This document shows positions 17,227 through 25,372 of a DNA stretch of 64,000 nucleotides, one piece after another. Origin of the DNA: Nonomuraea roseoviolacea subsp. carminata (GTDB lineage Bacteria; Actinomycetota; Actinomycetes; Streptosporangiales; Streptosporangiaceae); the NCBI RefSeq assembly GCF_024172185.1, contig NZ_JAMZEC010000001.1, forward strand, positions 5,848,001 to 5,912,000, given 5' to 3'. Position numbers and translations under genes: made by a program. The notes under the pieces are model-generated. The model searched no databases. It was not told the origin of the DNA and saw nothing but the letters and a program-made list of their open reading frames with translations. Each line of letters begins with the position of its first letter. The first letter of the stretch is position 1.

Positions 17227-17802
17227 CTACGCGACCGAGTGGCGGACGACGCCGGTGTAGGTGCCGGCCACGGCCTGGGCGGGGACGTCGATGACGATCG
17301 TCGGGTTCCAGGTGGCGGAGTTGTTGCCCGAGCCGGTGGTCTTGGAGAAGGCGATGCGGGTCTGGTCGAGCACCACGGAGGAGGCGGCGTTGGCCTGGCC
17401 GGGGACGAAGGTGCCGGTGCCGGTGGTGGCGGTGGCCGGGCCGGACCAGTAGCTGACGCGGGAGTTGGCGATGGTCTCGGCGGCGCTGCCGCCGCCGGTG
17501 GTGAAGTCGGTCGCGACCACCTGCGCCACCCAGGTGGCGGTGACCGCGGCCCGCTGGTCGGAGACCGTGATCGAGCCGAGCTGGCCGCTGATGGTGCCGC
17601 CCGGGCTGCCGGTGCCGACGCTGAGCGGCCCGTTCGGCACCGTGATCTGCAGCCCCGCCCCGGCGCTGACGGTGAAGGTCACCGTGGTGTTGCAGTTGAC
17701 CGAGGCCGCGCAGGTGTCGGCGCGGGCGGGCACGGCGGTCGCCGTGGCCGCGAACGCGACGGCCAGCGCCGTCGCCACGCCGCGGCGGCGGATGTGGGAC
17801 AT
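17227..17802 (-). CDS. Secreted beta-sandwich protein, WxL-like
   Basis: The 191-residue product has a signal peptide (MSHIRRRGVATALAVAFAAT) ending at ARA. The mature chain starts with a small disulfide-like pair (DTCAASVNC). It is rich in Thr, Val and Gly, and ends ATWNPTIVIDVPAQAVAGTYTGVVRHSVA, a strand pattern seen in WxL-domain surface proteins. The diagnostic WxL tripeptide itself is not clear (TWVAQV), so I call it only WxL-like. It is probably exported and associated with the cell surface. Confidence 0.75.
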   Translation of the reverse strand: MSHIRRRGVATALAVAFAATATAVPARADTCAASVNCNTTVTFTVSAGAGLQITVPNGPLSVGTGSPGGTISGQLGSITVSDQRAAVTATWVAQVVATDFTTGGGSAAETIANSRVSYWSGPATATTGTGTFVPGQANAASSVVLDQTRIAFSKTTGSGNNSATWNPTIVIDVPAQAVAGTYTGVVRHSVA

Positions 17803-17947
17803 GACCGGAACTCCTACAGGCTGCCGGGGGCTCATCGTCAGTGATCGCATCGTGGACGCCGGACGGCGGGAACACCGCGCCCGCCGCGCGACATGAGGGC
17901 GCCGTTTGCCGTGATCTGTCATGTCTTGGCGTGAGCGGCGGTTTGCC

Positions 17948-17993
17948 GGGTGTGCCCGCGATCCGGAGCCGGGTGTGCCCGCGATCCGGAGCC
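17948..17993. repeat. Perfect 23-bp tandem duplication
   Basis: Two identical 23-bp units (17948-17970 and 17971-17993) beginning gggtgtgcccgcgatccgg lie directly after the stop codon of the DUF1707 gene and upstream of the secreted-protein gene. Confidence 0.9.
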
Positions 17994-17996
17994 GGG

Positions 17997-18503
17997 TCAC
18001 CTTCGGGCGGCGCGGACGGTCAGGCGGCCGTAGGTGAGTTCTCCGGTGACCCGGACGTGGAGCGTGTCCGGGCGGGGGCGGCCCGGCGCCTTGCAGGCCA
18101 CGCGGCCCCACGCGGTGCGCACGCCGTCGGTGTTCGCGCTCGCCCCCGCGGGCAGGATGATCACCGCGCCGCCGTAGGTGAGCCGGAGCTCGATGTCCAC
18201 CCGCCCGTACGGGACGTGGGCCCGGGACAGGTCGAGCCGGGCTCCGCCGTACTCGGAGTCGACGATCAGCCGGCGCGGGACCTGCCAGTCGCCCGCCCGC
18301 GTGACGCGCCCGCCGGTGGTGGTGAGCCGGACCACCTCGTCCGGCAGGTCGGCGACCACCGGCTCCAGGTCGCGGGCGGAGGTGGCGGTGAGCGCGCGTT
18401 CGAGCCGCCGCTCCAGCTCGGCGGGGTCGAGCCGGCCGTCCGCGTACGCCTGCTGGACCAGCTCGACCGCCCGCTCGCGGTCCACGTCGGGAAGGGCGTT
18501 CAT
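17997..18503 (-). CDS. DUF1707-domain protein
   Basis: The 168-residue product has an N-terminal SHOCT-like DUF1707 segment (VDRERAVELVQQAYADGRLDPAELERRLERAL) and a C-terminal beta-rich part with repeated YGG/YGR turns. It is the last gene of a five-gene operon: its ATG overlaps the stop of the ABC permease by four bases. DUF1707 proteins commonly accompany actinobacterial membrane or stress proteins, and their molecular role is not established. No membrane segment is visible. Confidence 0.85.
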   Translation of the reverse strand: MNALPDVDRERAVELVQQAYADGRLDPAELERRLERALTATSARDLEPVVADLPDEVVRLTTTGGRVTRAGDWQVPRRLIVDSEYGGARLDLSRAHVPYGRVDIELRLTYGGAVIILPAGASANTDGVRTAWGRVACKAPGRPRPDTLHVRVTGELTYGRLTVRAARR

Positions 18504-19303
18504 CGGCTGACGGCCCTCTGGTACAGCCGCGTGGCCAGCGGCACGAACACGACCAGCAGCAGGAGCGACCACAACAGCGACACCGGCACCGCGTGCCGCA
18601 GCGGCCAGGCGGCGGGCACGGGCAGGGCCGGGCTGGTGTTGCCGAACAGCTCGCGCGCGGCCTGGACGAGCGTGGAGACCGGGTTCCATTCCGCGACCGC
18701 CTTCAGCGGCCCCGGCAGGCGCGAGCTGTCGACGAACGCGTTGGACAGGAAGACCAGCGGGAACGACAGGATGGTCGCGAGGTTGTTGAAGACCTCGGGC
18801 GTGCGCAGGGCCAGCGCGACCGTGGCCGTCACCCAGGAGAAGGCGTAGGCGAACAGCAGCAGCATCAGGAACCCCAGGGCGGCCTCGGCCGGGGAGGAGC
18901 GGACGCGCCACCCGGCGAGCAGCCCCACGAGTGCCATGGTGACGATGCTGGTCACGTTCATGATCACGTCGCTGACGGTCTGGCCGGTCAGCACCGCCGA
19001 GGGCGACATCGGCAGGGTGCGGAACCGGTCGAAGACGCCCTTCTGGAGGTCCTGCGTCAGCGTGTAGCCGGTGATCTGCGCGCTGGTGACGATCGTCATG
19101 ACGAAGATGCCGGGCAGCAGGTACTCCCCGTACGACATGCCGGGCAGGCTGATCATGCTGCCGAAGACGTAGGTGAACAGCAGCACGAACACGATCGGGA
19201 GCATGACCACGCCGCCCAGCAGGTCGGGGGCCCGGCGGATCTTCAGGGCGTTGCGCCTGGCGATCGTCATGCCGTCGGCGACGGCGAGCTGCACGGCGTT
19301 CAT
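18500..19303 (-). CDS. ABC-2 type permease of a DrrAB-like exporter
   Basis: The 267-residue ABC2_membrane protein has six predicted helices (IVFVLLFTYVFGSMI, IFVMTIVTSAQITGYTL, VTMALVGLLAG and others) and the conserved LYFRFRTLPMSPS-like segment (GVFDRFRTLPMSPSAV). It overlaps the ATPase stop (ATGA) upstream and the DUF1707 start downstream. It should form the membrane half of an efflux complex with the ATPase at 19300. Confidence 0.9.
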   Translation of the reverse strand: MNAVQLAVADGMTIARRNALKIRRAPDLLGGVVMLPIVFVLLFTYVFGSMISLPGMSYGEYLLPGIFVMTIVTSAQITGYTLTQDLQKGVFDRFRTLPMSPSAVLTGQTVSDVIMNVTSIVTMALVGLLAGWRVRSSPAEAALGFLMLLLFAYAFSWVTATVALALRTPEVFNNLATILSFPLVFLSNAFVDSSRLPGPLKAVAEWNPVSTLVQAARELFGNTSPALPVPAAWPLRHAVPVSLLWSLLLLVVFVPLATRLYQRAVSR

Positions 19304-20265
19304 CGGACGCTCTCCTCGGTCTTCTCGTCGGCCTGGTGTCCCGTGAGGCTCAGGAACACGTCGTCCAGGGTCGGCCGGCGCAGGCCGGCGTCGCGTACGG
19401 TGATCCGCTCGGCGGCCAGGCGGCCGAGCGCGCGGGTGAGCGCGGCCACGCCGTCGGCGACCGGGATCGTCACCTGGAGGGCGGCGGCGTCGATCCGCAG
19501 GTCGCCGGCCGCGAGCGGCGCCAGCGTCCGGGCGGCGTCCTCCAGGCCCGCCGCGTCGGCCAGCGAGAGCTCGACGCGCTCGCCGCCGACCTGGTGCTTC
19601 AGCTCGTCGGCGGTGCCGAGCGCGATCACGCGCCCGTGGTCGACCACCGCGATGCGGTCGGCCAGCCGGTCGGCCTCCTCCAGGTACTGGGTGGTGAGCA
19701 GCACGGTGGTGCCCTCCGCGACGAGCTCGGCGATGACGTCCCACAGGCCGATCCGGGCGCGCGGGTCGAGCCCGGTGGTCGGCTCGTCGAGGAACAGCAC
19801 GGGCGGGGCGGCGACCAGCGCGCCGGCCAGGTCGAGCCGGCGTCGCATGCCGCCGGAGTAGCCCTGCACGGGGCGGTCGGCCGCTTCGGTGAGGTCGAAG
19901 CGCTCCAGTAACGCGCGGGCGCGCCGGCGGCTGTGGCCGGCGCCGAGGTGGTAGAGGCGGCCGACCATCTCCAGGTTCTCGGCGCCGGTGAGGTGGTCGT
20001 CCACGGCGGCGTACTGGCCGGAGACGCCGATGTGGGCGCGCAGCCGGGCGGCGTCGCGGACGACGTCGAACCCGGCGACCGTGGCGTGCCCGGCGTCCGG
20101 CCGGAGCAGCGTGGTGAGGATGCGCACCGTGGTGGTCTTGCCGGCGCCGTTCGGGCCGAGCAGTCCGAGCACCGTCCCCTCCGGGACGGCCAGCTCCATC
20201 CCGTCGAGGGCCGCCACCTCGCCGTACTTCTTGACCAGCCCCTCGGCTGTGATCGCGTCAGGCAT
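19300..20265 (-). CDS. ABC transporter ATP-binding protein, DrrA family
   Basis: The 321-residue product has Walker A GPNGAGKTT, Q-loop VSGQYAAVDDHLTG, signature YSGGMRRRLDLA, Walker B LFLDEPTTGLDP and a switch region (VLLTTQYLEEADRL). The C-terminal extension with LRRPTLDDVFLSLTG is the DrrA-type regulatory domain found in drug and daunorubicin resistance pumps. I use the second ATG (MPDAITAEG): GAGGAG lies six bases before it and directly touches the first ATG. Confidence 0.93.
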   Translation of the reverse strand: MPDAITAEGLVKKYGEVAALDGMELAVPEGTVLGLLGPNGAGKTTTVRILTTLLRPDAGHATVAGFDVVRDAARLRAHIGVSGQYAAVDDHLTGAENLEMVGRLYHLGAGHSRRRARALLERFDLTEAADRPVQGYSGGMRRRLDLAGALVAAPPVLFLDEPTTGLDPRARIGLWDVIAELVAEGTTVLLTTQYLEEADRLADRIAVVDHGRVIALGTADELKHQVGGERVELSLADAAGLEDAARTLAPLAAGDLRIDAAALQVTIPVADGVAALTRALGRLAAERITVRDAGLRRPTLDDVFLSLTGHQADEKTEESVR

Positions 20266-20296
20266 GACCATCTCCTCGGTCGTCGGGAACGGGTGT

Positions 20297-21202
20297 TCAG
20301 GAACGGTGGATGGCGATGTCGCCGTACGTGGTGTGGGCCCGCACCTCGACGGTCCGGTCCGTCTGGGCGGGGGCGTCGGCGGGGGAGAGGGAGACGTCCA
20401 CGGTGCCGTGCGTGGAGCTCACGTCCAGCCAGGCGGCGGTGCCCTCGCGGACGCCGAGCTCCAGGCCGCCGCCGGTGGTCTCCATGACGACCGAGCCGGA
20501 CGTCACCTCGCCGATCTCCACGCTGCCGTACGACGTCCGGGCGGTGACGCCGGCCCCGGCCCGGTCGACGGTGACGTGGCCGTGGGCGCTGTTGAGCCGC
20601 AGCTCGCCGGTCACCTCGCCGATGCGGACGTCGCCGTGAGAGGTCCTGACCGCGGCGGTCCCGTCGATCTCGCCGATGCGGATGTCGCCGTGGGTCGTGG
20701 TGACCTCGGCGGGCCCGGACGCGTGGCTGACCGAGATCTCGCCGTGGGTGCTCTTCAGCCGGAGCCGGCCGGCCCGCTCGATCCGGACGTCGCCGTAGGA
20801 CGAGGTGAACGACACCTCGCCGAGCGGCCCCCGGCAGCGCAGGTCGGCCGCGGACCTGGCGTCGACGCTGGAGCCGGCCGGCAGGCCGATCGTCACGTCG
20901 ATCGAGCCCGGGCCGTGCAGCAGCGAACGCGCCCAGTCGGCGGGCGACTCCACGAGCTTGTCGAGCGACAGTCCCCAGCCGGAGCCGGGGCCGGCCTGGT
21001 CCTTGCCGGCCCGCACCAGGAGCCGGCCGTCGGCGTACTCGACGTGCGTGTGCCGGGCCGCCCGCACGTCGGCGTCGTTGTGCTCGTCGCTCGGGCGGAC
21101 CTCGACGACGGTGTCGGCGCGGTCGCCCGCGTCGATCCTGATGGTGGCGCTCGCCAGGTCGAGGACGGCGACGATGGGGTCGGGGGTGTCGAAGGTCGGC
21201 AT
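20297..21202 (-). CDS. DUF4097 beta-strand-repeat protein
   Basis: The 301-residue product from MPTFDTPDPIVAVLDL (AGGGGA-like site upstream) could also start at 21235, overlapping the HicB-like stop. It is built of repeated short strands of the form S/T-x-H-G-D/E-I-x-I (SSYGDVRIE, STHGEISVS, TTHGDIRIG, TSHGDVRIG, SAHGHVTVD), the right-handed beta-solenoid of the DUF4097 adhesin-like family. It lies between the regulator and the ABC genes of its operon. Its function is unknown, and no signal peptide is visible. Confidence 0.9.
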   Translation of the reverse strand: MPTFDTPDPIVAVLDLASATIRIDAGDRADTVVEVRPSDEHNDADVRAARHTHVEYADGRLLVRAGKDQAGPGSGWGLSLDKLVESPADWARSLLHGPGSIDVTIGLPAGSSVDARSAADLRCRGPLGEVSFTSSYGDVRIERAGRLRLKSTHGEISVSHASGPAEVTTTHGDIRIGEIDGTAAVRTSHGDVRIGEVTGELRLNSAHGHVTVDRAGAGVTARTSYGSVEIGEVTSGSVVMETTGGGLELGVREGTAAWLDVSSTHGTVDVSLSPADAPAQTDRTVEVRAHTTYGDIAIHRS

Positions 21203-21234
21203 TGCGGTTCCCCTGTCGTGGGTCGGCGTGGTCA

Positions 21235-21753
21235 TCAGCGCACCCAGCCGCTGTAGCGGTTGCCGCTCTGCCGGGTCCGGGGCGGGCCGGAGCGGCGGGC
21301 GGCGTCGCCGGGGTCGAGCGCGGCGGAGACGGCGCGGACCAGCCAGGCGTTGACCGACAGGCCGTCGCGGGCGGCCGCCTCCTCGATGCGCGGCTTGAGG
21401 TGCTCGGGGACGCGGAGCGAGATCCGGGACGTCCCGCCCTCGTCGGCGTCCGGGGGCGGGGGCGGGGCGGGCGGCCCGATCTCGCCTTCGTCGGCGAAGG
21501 GACGGGCGCTCGGCGGCGGGGTCACGACGAAGGCGGGCTCGCGCCCGCGCAGCCGCACCTCGACCGAGCCGGGCGCGAGGTCGTGGGTGATCTCGTCGGC
21601 GGCGGCCGAGAGGGCCTCCAGCAGCGCCAGCCGGGTGGCCGACTCCAGCGTGGCGGCCAGGCGTTCGGCCAGCGCCCGGGCCTCCTCGCCGCCCGCCCCG
21701 GCGGCGATCGCGAGCTCGCGGCGGAGGTGATCGACATACGGCGAAAGATCCAT
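21235..21753 (-). CDS. HicB-like regulator with ribbon-helix-helix C-terminus
   Basis: The 172-residue product starts MDLSPYVDHLRRELAIAAG. The C-terminal RHH segment (SRISLRVPEHLKPRIEEAAARDGLSVNAWLVRAVSAAL, about residues 112-150) is the HicB/Arc type that binds DNA. The N-terminal half is an unrelated domain (ALSAAADEITHDLAPGSVEVRLRG). No HicA toxin is next to it, so it is better read as the operon's own regulator than as an antitoxin. TGACGTCA boxes upstream are its probable binding sites. Confidence 0.82.
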   Translation of the reverse strand: MDLSPYVDHLRRELAIAAGAGGEEARALAERLAATLESATRLALLEALSAAADEITHDLAPGSVEVRLRGREPAFVVTPPPSARPFADEGEIGPPAPPPPPDADEGGTSRISLRVPEHLKPRIEEAAARDGLSVNAWLVRAVSAALDPGDAARRSGPPRTRQSGNRYSGWVR

Positions 21754-21815
21754 GGCGTCATAGTGACACCACTTTGACGTCATTACAACCGTCTTCATGC
21801 ACTGGCTTGACGTCA
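21753..21815. promoter_or_regulatory. Repeated TGACGTCA boxes upstream of the HicB-like operon
   Basis: TGACGTCA occurs at 21775-21782 and 21808-21815, with centres 33 bp apart. A variant palindrome TGGCGTCA-tag-TGACACCA (one mismatch) overlaps the HicB start at about 21753-21771. A further GGCGTCA half-site follows at about 21819. Confidence 0.7.
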
Positions 21816-21913
21816 TGTGGCGTCACTGCGGGTCGGGCTTCCGGTCGGGCGCGTGCGAAGGCGTGCCTCGCCTCCCGCCGGGTAGCCGACGCGGACACGG
21901 AGGAGGCGCTGCC

Positions 21914-22102
21914 ATGACGGCCCACGAGACGGCTTTGGAGACGACCGACCAGACGGACGTCATCGAACTCCTGCTGGCCCAGCACAGCATGATCAGAGAC
22001 CTGTTCGACGAGGTCGAGAAGGCGCCCGCCGACCGGCGGGCGGAGGCGCGCGCCCGCGTCGTCATCCGCCGGGCCATGGGCAAGAAGCCCCGACGTCCAT
22101 GA
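21914..22102 (+). pseudogene. Truncated hemerythrin HHE-domain gene remnant
   Basis: The frame (ATG preceded by GGAGGAGG) reads METALETTDQTDV-like then IELLLAQHSMIRDLFDEVEKAPADRR, the first helix of an HHE cation-binding domain with its metal His. It then diverges into ARARVVIRRAMGKKPRRP and stops after 62 residues. Normal family members are about 170-200 residues. The remaining helices and Fe ligands are missing, so it should not bind iron. Its TGA overlaps the ATG of the DUF2071 gene, which suggests a deletion joined the two genes. Confidence 0.7.
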
Positions 22103-22842
22103 CTCGACGCGACGATTCGGCTCGCCACCAGGCCCCGCCCCCTCCGCGGGTCGCCTGGCCGGTGATGTATCACCGCTGGTCGCAGATCACGTTCCTGCAC
22201 TGGCGCTACCCGGTCGAGGCGGTGCGGGCGCTGGTGCCGGAGTCGCTGACGGTCGAGACGTTCGACGGGACGGCCTGGGTGGGACTGACGCCGTTCCGCA
22301 TGGACGACGTGCGGACGCCGGGCCTTCCCACGCTGCCGTGGCTGTCAAGCTTCCCGGAGACGAACTGCCGCACCTACGTGCGCGACGAGCGCGGCCGGCC
22401 CGGCGTCTGGTTCCTGTCGCTGGACGCCGGAAGGCTGGCGGCCGCGATGGGCGGGCGGGCCGGCTTCTGGCTGCCGTACTTCTGGTCCGACATGTCGGTG
22501 CGCACCGAGGGCGACCGCAGGCGGTACCGGTGCCGCAGGCGGTGGCCGGGACCGGACGGGGTGCGGTGCGACGTGGACGTGCGCGTCGGCCCGGCGCTGG
22601 CCGAGGCGGAGGACGACGAGCTGGCGCACTTCCTGACCGCCCGCTACCGGCTGTTCAGCGTCGTGGCGGGACGGACGGCCGCCGCCGAGGTCGAGCATCC
22701 CGTCTGGCCGCTGCGGCACGCGGAGCTGACCGGCCTGGACCAGAACGTGCTCCAGACCGCCGGCCTGCCGGCGCCGGCCGGCGACCCGGTCCTGCACGCC
22801 TCGCCGGGAGTGCCGGTGCGCGTCGGCATGTGGAGCTGGTGA
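22099..22842 (+). CDS. DUF2071 (YqjF-like) protein
   Basis: The 247-residue product matches the YqjF/DUF2071 pattern: MYHRWSQITFLHWRYPVEAVRALVPESL at the N-terminus, then TAWVGLTPFRMDDVRTPG, NCRTYVRDERGRPGVWFLSLDAG and YFWSDMSV. The family is widespread in actinobacteria and its biochemical function is unknown. The start ATG overlaps the stop of the truncated hemerythrin frame, so translation could be coupled to that remnant. Complete at both ends. Confidence 0.88.
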   Translation: MTRRDDSARHQAPPPPRVAWPVMYHRWSQITFLHWRYPVEAVRALVPESLTVETFDGTAWVGLTPFRMDDVRTPGLPTLPWLSSFPETNCRTYVRDERGRPGVWFLSLDAGRLAAAMGGRAGFWLPYFWSDMSVRTEGDRRRYRCRRRWPGPDGVRCDVDVRVGPALAEAEDDELAHFLTARYRLFSVVAGRTAAAEVEHPVWPLRHAELTGLDQNVLQTAGLPAPAGDPVLHASPGVPVRVGMWSW

Positions 22843-22853
22843 CGCGGCCCCTC

Positions 22854-22868
22854 GCTGAAAGTTTCAGC
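22854..22868. promoter_or_regulatory. GCTGAAAGTTTCAGC palindrome (glycoside-hydrolase-type operator)
   Basis: A perfect odd-centred 15-bp palindrome with a GAAA-N-TTTC core. Such GAAA/TTTC elements are typical LacI-family sites before actinobacterial xylanase and cellulase genes. It lies about 100 bases before the orphan cellulose-binding ORF. Confidence 0.55.
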
Positions 22869-22971
22869 CTTCCCGGCGTGTTCTCCCAGCTCGCGCCCAC
22901 CTCCGCTTGACCGCCCGGCGTCCCGCGGGGAGGTTCGTTCGGGTGCGGGACGTCACGGACAGGGGGGGCGC

Positions 22972-23442
22972 GTGTACAGCTTCACGCTCCCGGCGGCCTG
23001 CGACCCGCGGTGCGGCGCGGCGTACACCAAGGTGAGCTACACCACCTCGAACGGCTCCACCCCCGCCCCGACCCCCGCCCCGACCCCCACCCCGACCCCC
23101 ACTCCGACGCAGACCGCCACCCCCACGCCGACGGGCGGCACCGGCGTCTCCTGCGGCGTGACCTACCAGGTCGCCAACGCCTGGCAGGGCGGTTTCACCG
23201 CCGACGTCACCGTGCGCAACACCGGGACCACCACCTGGAACAACTGGGCGCTCACGTGGACGGCGCCGGCCGGTGTGACCCTCACCAACGCCTGGAACTC
23301 CACCATCACGCCGTCGGGCGGCACCTGGACGGTCAAGGCGCCGAGCTGGGCCACGAGCCTGGCGCCGGGCGCGTCGGCCGCCTTCGGCTTCCAGGCCGGC
23401 GGCCCGTCCACGCCCGGCCCGTCCGGCATCACCTGCACGTAG
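22972..23442 (+). CDS. Orphan CBM2 carbohydrate-binding module with Pro-Thr linker
   Basis: The 156-residue ORF from a GTG has no signal peptide and no catalytic domain. A short N-terminal piece (MYSFTLPAACDPRCGAAYTK) is followed by a PT-repeat linker (about residues 31-53) and a complete CBM2: opening SCGVTYQVANAWQGGF, TTWNNWALTW, APSWATSLAPGASAAFGF and closing Cys in SGITCT. The Cys pair and exposed Trp residues are in place. It looks like the C-terminal end of a secreted cellulase or chitinase whose catalytic part was deleted. Confidence 0.7.
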   Translation: MYSFTLPAACDPRCGAAYTKVSYTTSNGSTPAPTPAPTPTPTPTPTQTATPTPTGGTGVSCGVTYQVANAWQGGFTADVTVRNTGTTTWNNWALTWTAPAGVTLTNAWNSTITPSGGTWTVKAPSWATSLAPGASAAFGFQAGGPSTPGPSGITCT

Positions 23443-23452
23443 GGGCGGGTGC

Positions 23453-24598
23453 TCAGCGCGTGGTCATGAGGGTCAGGCTCTCGTCCTTCACGGACGTCGC
23501 GACGCCACGGGTGACGCGGTAGTCGGCGAGGCCGGGCCCGTCCCCGCCGATGATCTCCTGAGCCGCGAGGCGGCCGAGCTCGGGCGCGAGGTTGACCCCG
23601 CTGTGGGTGACCAGGTGGTACAGGCCGGGGACGCCGGGGTGCGTGCCCGCCAGCGGCAGGCCGTCCGCCGGGACGGGCCGGACGCCGAGGCGGACGCCCG
23701 CCAGCCGGGCGGCGCGCAGCGCGGGAAGGACGCGCTGGCCGCCGGCGTGCAGTCGCCCCGCCAGGGCGTCGTCGTCCTGGCCCGCCAGCAGCGCGTCGAC
23801 CGGCCAGGAGATGGAGCAGATCCGGTCGCCGGGGGCGGGCCGCAGGTCCACCTCGGGCGTGGCCAGGATGGCGCCGAGCCGGAGGCCCGGGATCGGGGTG
23901 CTCTCCCCGACCAGCCCGGGGATCCGGGTCATGGGCAGGTCGGTGCCGGCGAGCGCCGCGACGCGGTCGGCGTCCGGGCCGGTGCAGTTGACCACCCAGT
24001 CGGCCTCCCAGCGCCGCGTGCCGGTCTCGACGCCGGTGACGGCGTCGCCGTCGCGGATCAGCGCGTGCGCCCGCAGACCGTACCTGATGTCGGCGCCGAG
24101 CTCGGCGGCCCGGTCGAGCAGGCGCTGGACGAACAGCGGGGCGTCGTACCACGCGCTCTGGTCGTGGACCACGAGCTCGTCGGCCGTGCACGCCGCGGGA
24201 TCGACGTCGGGGGCCAGCTCGCGCAGCTCGGACGGGTCGGCGATGCGGCAGGGGTGACCCCAGGCCATCAGGCGGACCGCGCGCTCCCTGAGCCCCCGCC
24301 GGCTCTCCTCGCTGTCGCCCCACTGGATGGCGGGCATGGGGTGCCGCCACGACGGGCCCCCGAGCTCCTCGGCCAGCGTGGCGTGCAGGGCGGCGCTGGC
24401 GCGGTTCAGCTCGTAGTAGGCGCGCGGGGTCTTCAGATGGGTGACGTCCATGGAGAAGGTCGCGCTGGAGGTGCCGGCGGCGGGGCCGCCGGCCTCGATG
24501 ACGACGACCTGGGCCCCGGCGACGGCCAGGTGGTAGGCGACGGAGGCGCCGAGCACTCCGGCGCCGAGGACGATGACGCGGGACACGTGGGTATCCAC
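23453..24598 (-). CDS. FAD-dependent amine/D-amino acid oxidase (DAO family)
   Basis: The 381-residue product has an N-terminal dinucleotide motif (VIVLGAGVLGASVAYHLAVAG) and the DadA/sarcosine-oxidase-like C-terminal flavin motif (GLYHLVTHSGVNLAPELGRL). It would oxidise a secondary amine or amino acid to the imino acid, reducing FAD. The start is the GTG of MDTHVSRV, with the in-frame GTG 12 bases later also plausible. It follows an amino-acid importer ATPase by nine bases on the same strand, so imported substrate and oxidase are probably linked. Confidence 0.88.
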   Translation of the reverse strand: MDTHVSRVIVLGAGVLGASVAYHLAVAGAQVVVIEAGGPAAGTSSATFSMDVTHLKTPRAYYELNRASAALHATLAEELGGPSWRHPMPAIQWGDSEESRRGLRERAVRLMAWGHPCRIADPSELRELAPDVDPAACTADELVVHDQSAWYDAPLFVQRLLDRAAELGADIRYGLRAHALIRDGDAVTGVETGTRRWEADWVVNCTGPDADRVAALAGTDLPMTRIPGLVGESTPIPGLRLGAILATPEVDLRPAPGDRICSISWPVDALLAGQDDDALAGRLHAGGQRVLPALRAARLAGVRLGVRPVPADGLPLAGTHPGVPGLYHLVTHSGVNLAPELGRLAAQEIIGGDGPGLADYRVTRGVATSVKDESLTLMTTR

Positions 24599-24607
24599 CC
24601 TTCGGGG

Positions 24608-25372
24608 TCAGAGAACCTTGCTGAGGAAGGCCCGGGTGCGCTCGTGCCGGGGGTCGCCGAGCACGGAGGCCGGCGGGCCGGATTCCACGACGACGCCGTC
24701 GTCCATGAAGACGATGGTGTCGCACACCTCGCGGGCGAATCCCATCTCGTGCGTGACGATGATCATGGTCATGCCGTCGGCGCGCACGAGGTCGCGCATG
24801 ACGTCCAGGACCTCGCCCACGAGCTCGGGGTCGAGGGCCGAGGTCGGCTCGTCGAACAGCATGAGGCCGGGCCGCATCGCCAGGGCGCGGGCGATGGCGA
24901 CGCGCTGCTGCTGGCCGCCGGAGAGCTGGTCGGGACGGCTGTGCGCCTTGTCGGCCAGGCCCACCCGGGCCAGCAGGGCGTGGGCGCGCTCGCGCACCTC
25001 GGCCTTCGGCTCCTTCTTGACCATGACCGGCGCCATCATGACGTTCTCGAGCGCGGTCATGTGGGGGAAGAGGTTGAAGCGCTGGAAGACCATCCCGATG
25101 TCCACCCGCTGGGCGGCGATGGCCCGGTCGGGCAGCTCGTACGCCTTGCCGCCGCGCTCCTCGTAGCCGATCAGGCGGTCGCGGAAGTAGAGGCGGCCGG
25201 CGTCGATGCGTTCGAGGTGGTTGACGCAGCGCAGGAAGGTGGACTTGCCCGACCCGGACGGGCCGATCAGCGCCAGCACCTCCCCTTCGGCGAGCTCCAG
25301 GTCGATGCCTTTGAGCACGTCGAGCGTCCCGTAACGCTTGTGCACGCCTTCCGCGCGGACGAGGGTCGTCAT
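24608..25372 (-). CDS. Polar amino acid ABC transporter ATP-binding protein
   Basis: The 254-residue HisP/GlnQ-type ATPase has Walker A GPSGSGKST, Q-loop MVFQRFNLFPH, signature LSGGQQQRVAIARAL, Walker B LMLFDEPTSALD and H-loop VTHEMGFA. The ATG overlaps the permease stop (ATGA). It energises uptake of an amino acid or small amine with the permease and lipoprotein encoded upstream. Confidence 0.95.
   Translation of the reverse strand: MTTLVRAEGVHKRYGTLDVLKGIDLELAEGEVLALIGPSGSGKSTFLRCVNHLERIDAGRLYFRDRLIGYEERGGKAYELPDRAIAAQRVDIGMVFQRFNLFPHMTALENVMMAPVMVKKEPKAEVRERAHALLARVGLADKAHSRPDQLSGGQQQRVAIARALAMRPGLMLFDEPTSALDPELVGEVLDVMRDLVRADGMTMIIVTHEMGFAREVCDTIVFMDDGVVVESGPPASVLGDPRHERTRAFLSKVL

Noticed and set aside
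21235..21753. HicAB toxin-antitoxin system
   Set aside because: No HicA-like ORF with a double-stranded RNA-binding fold is adjacent on either strand.
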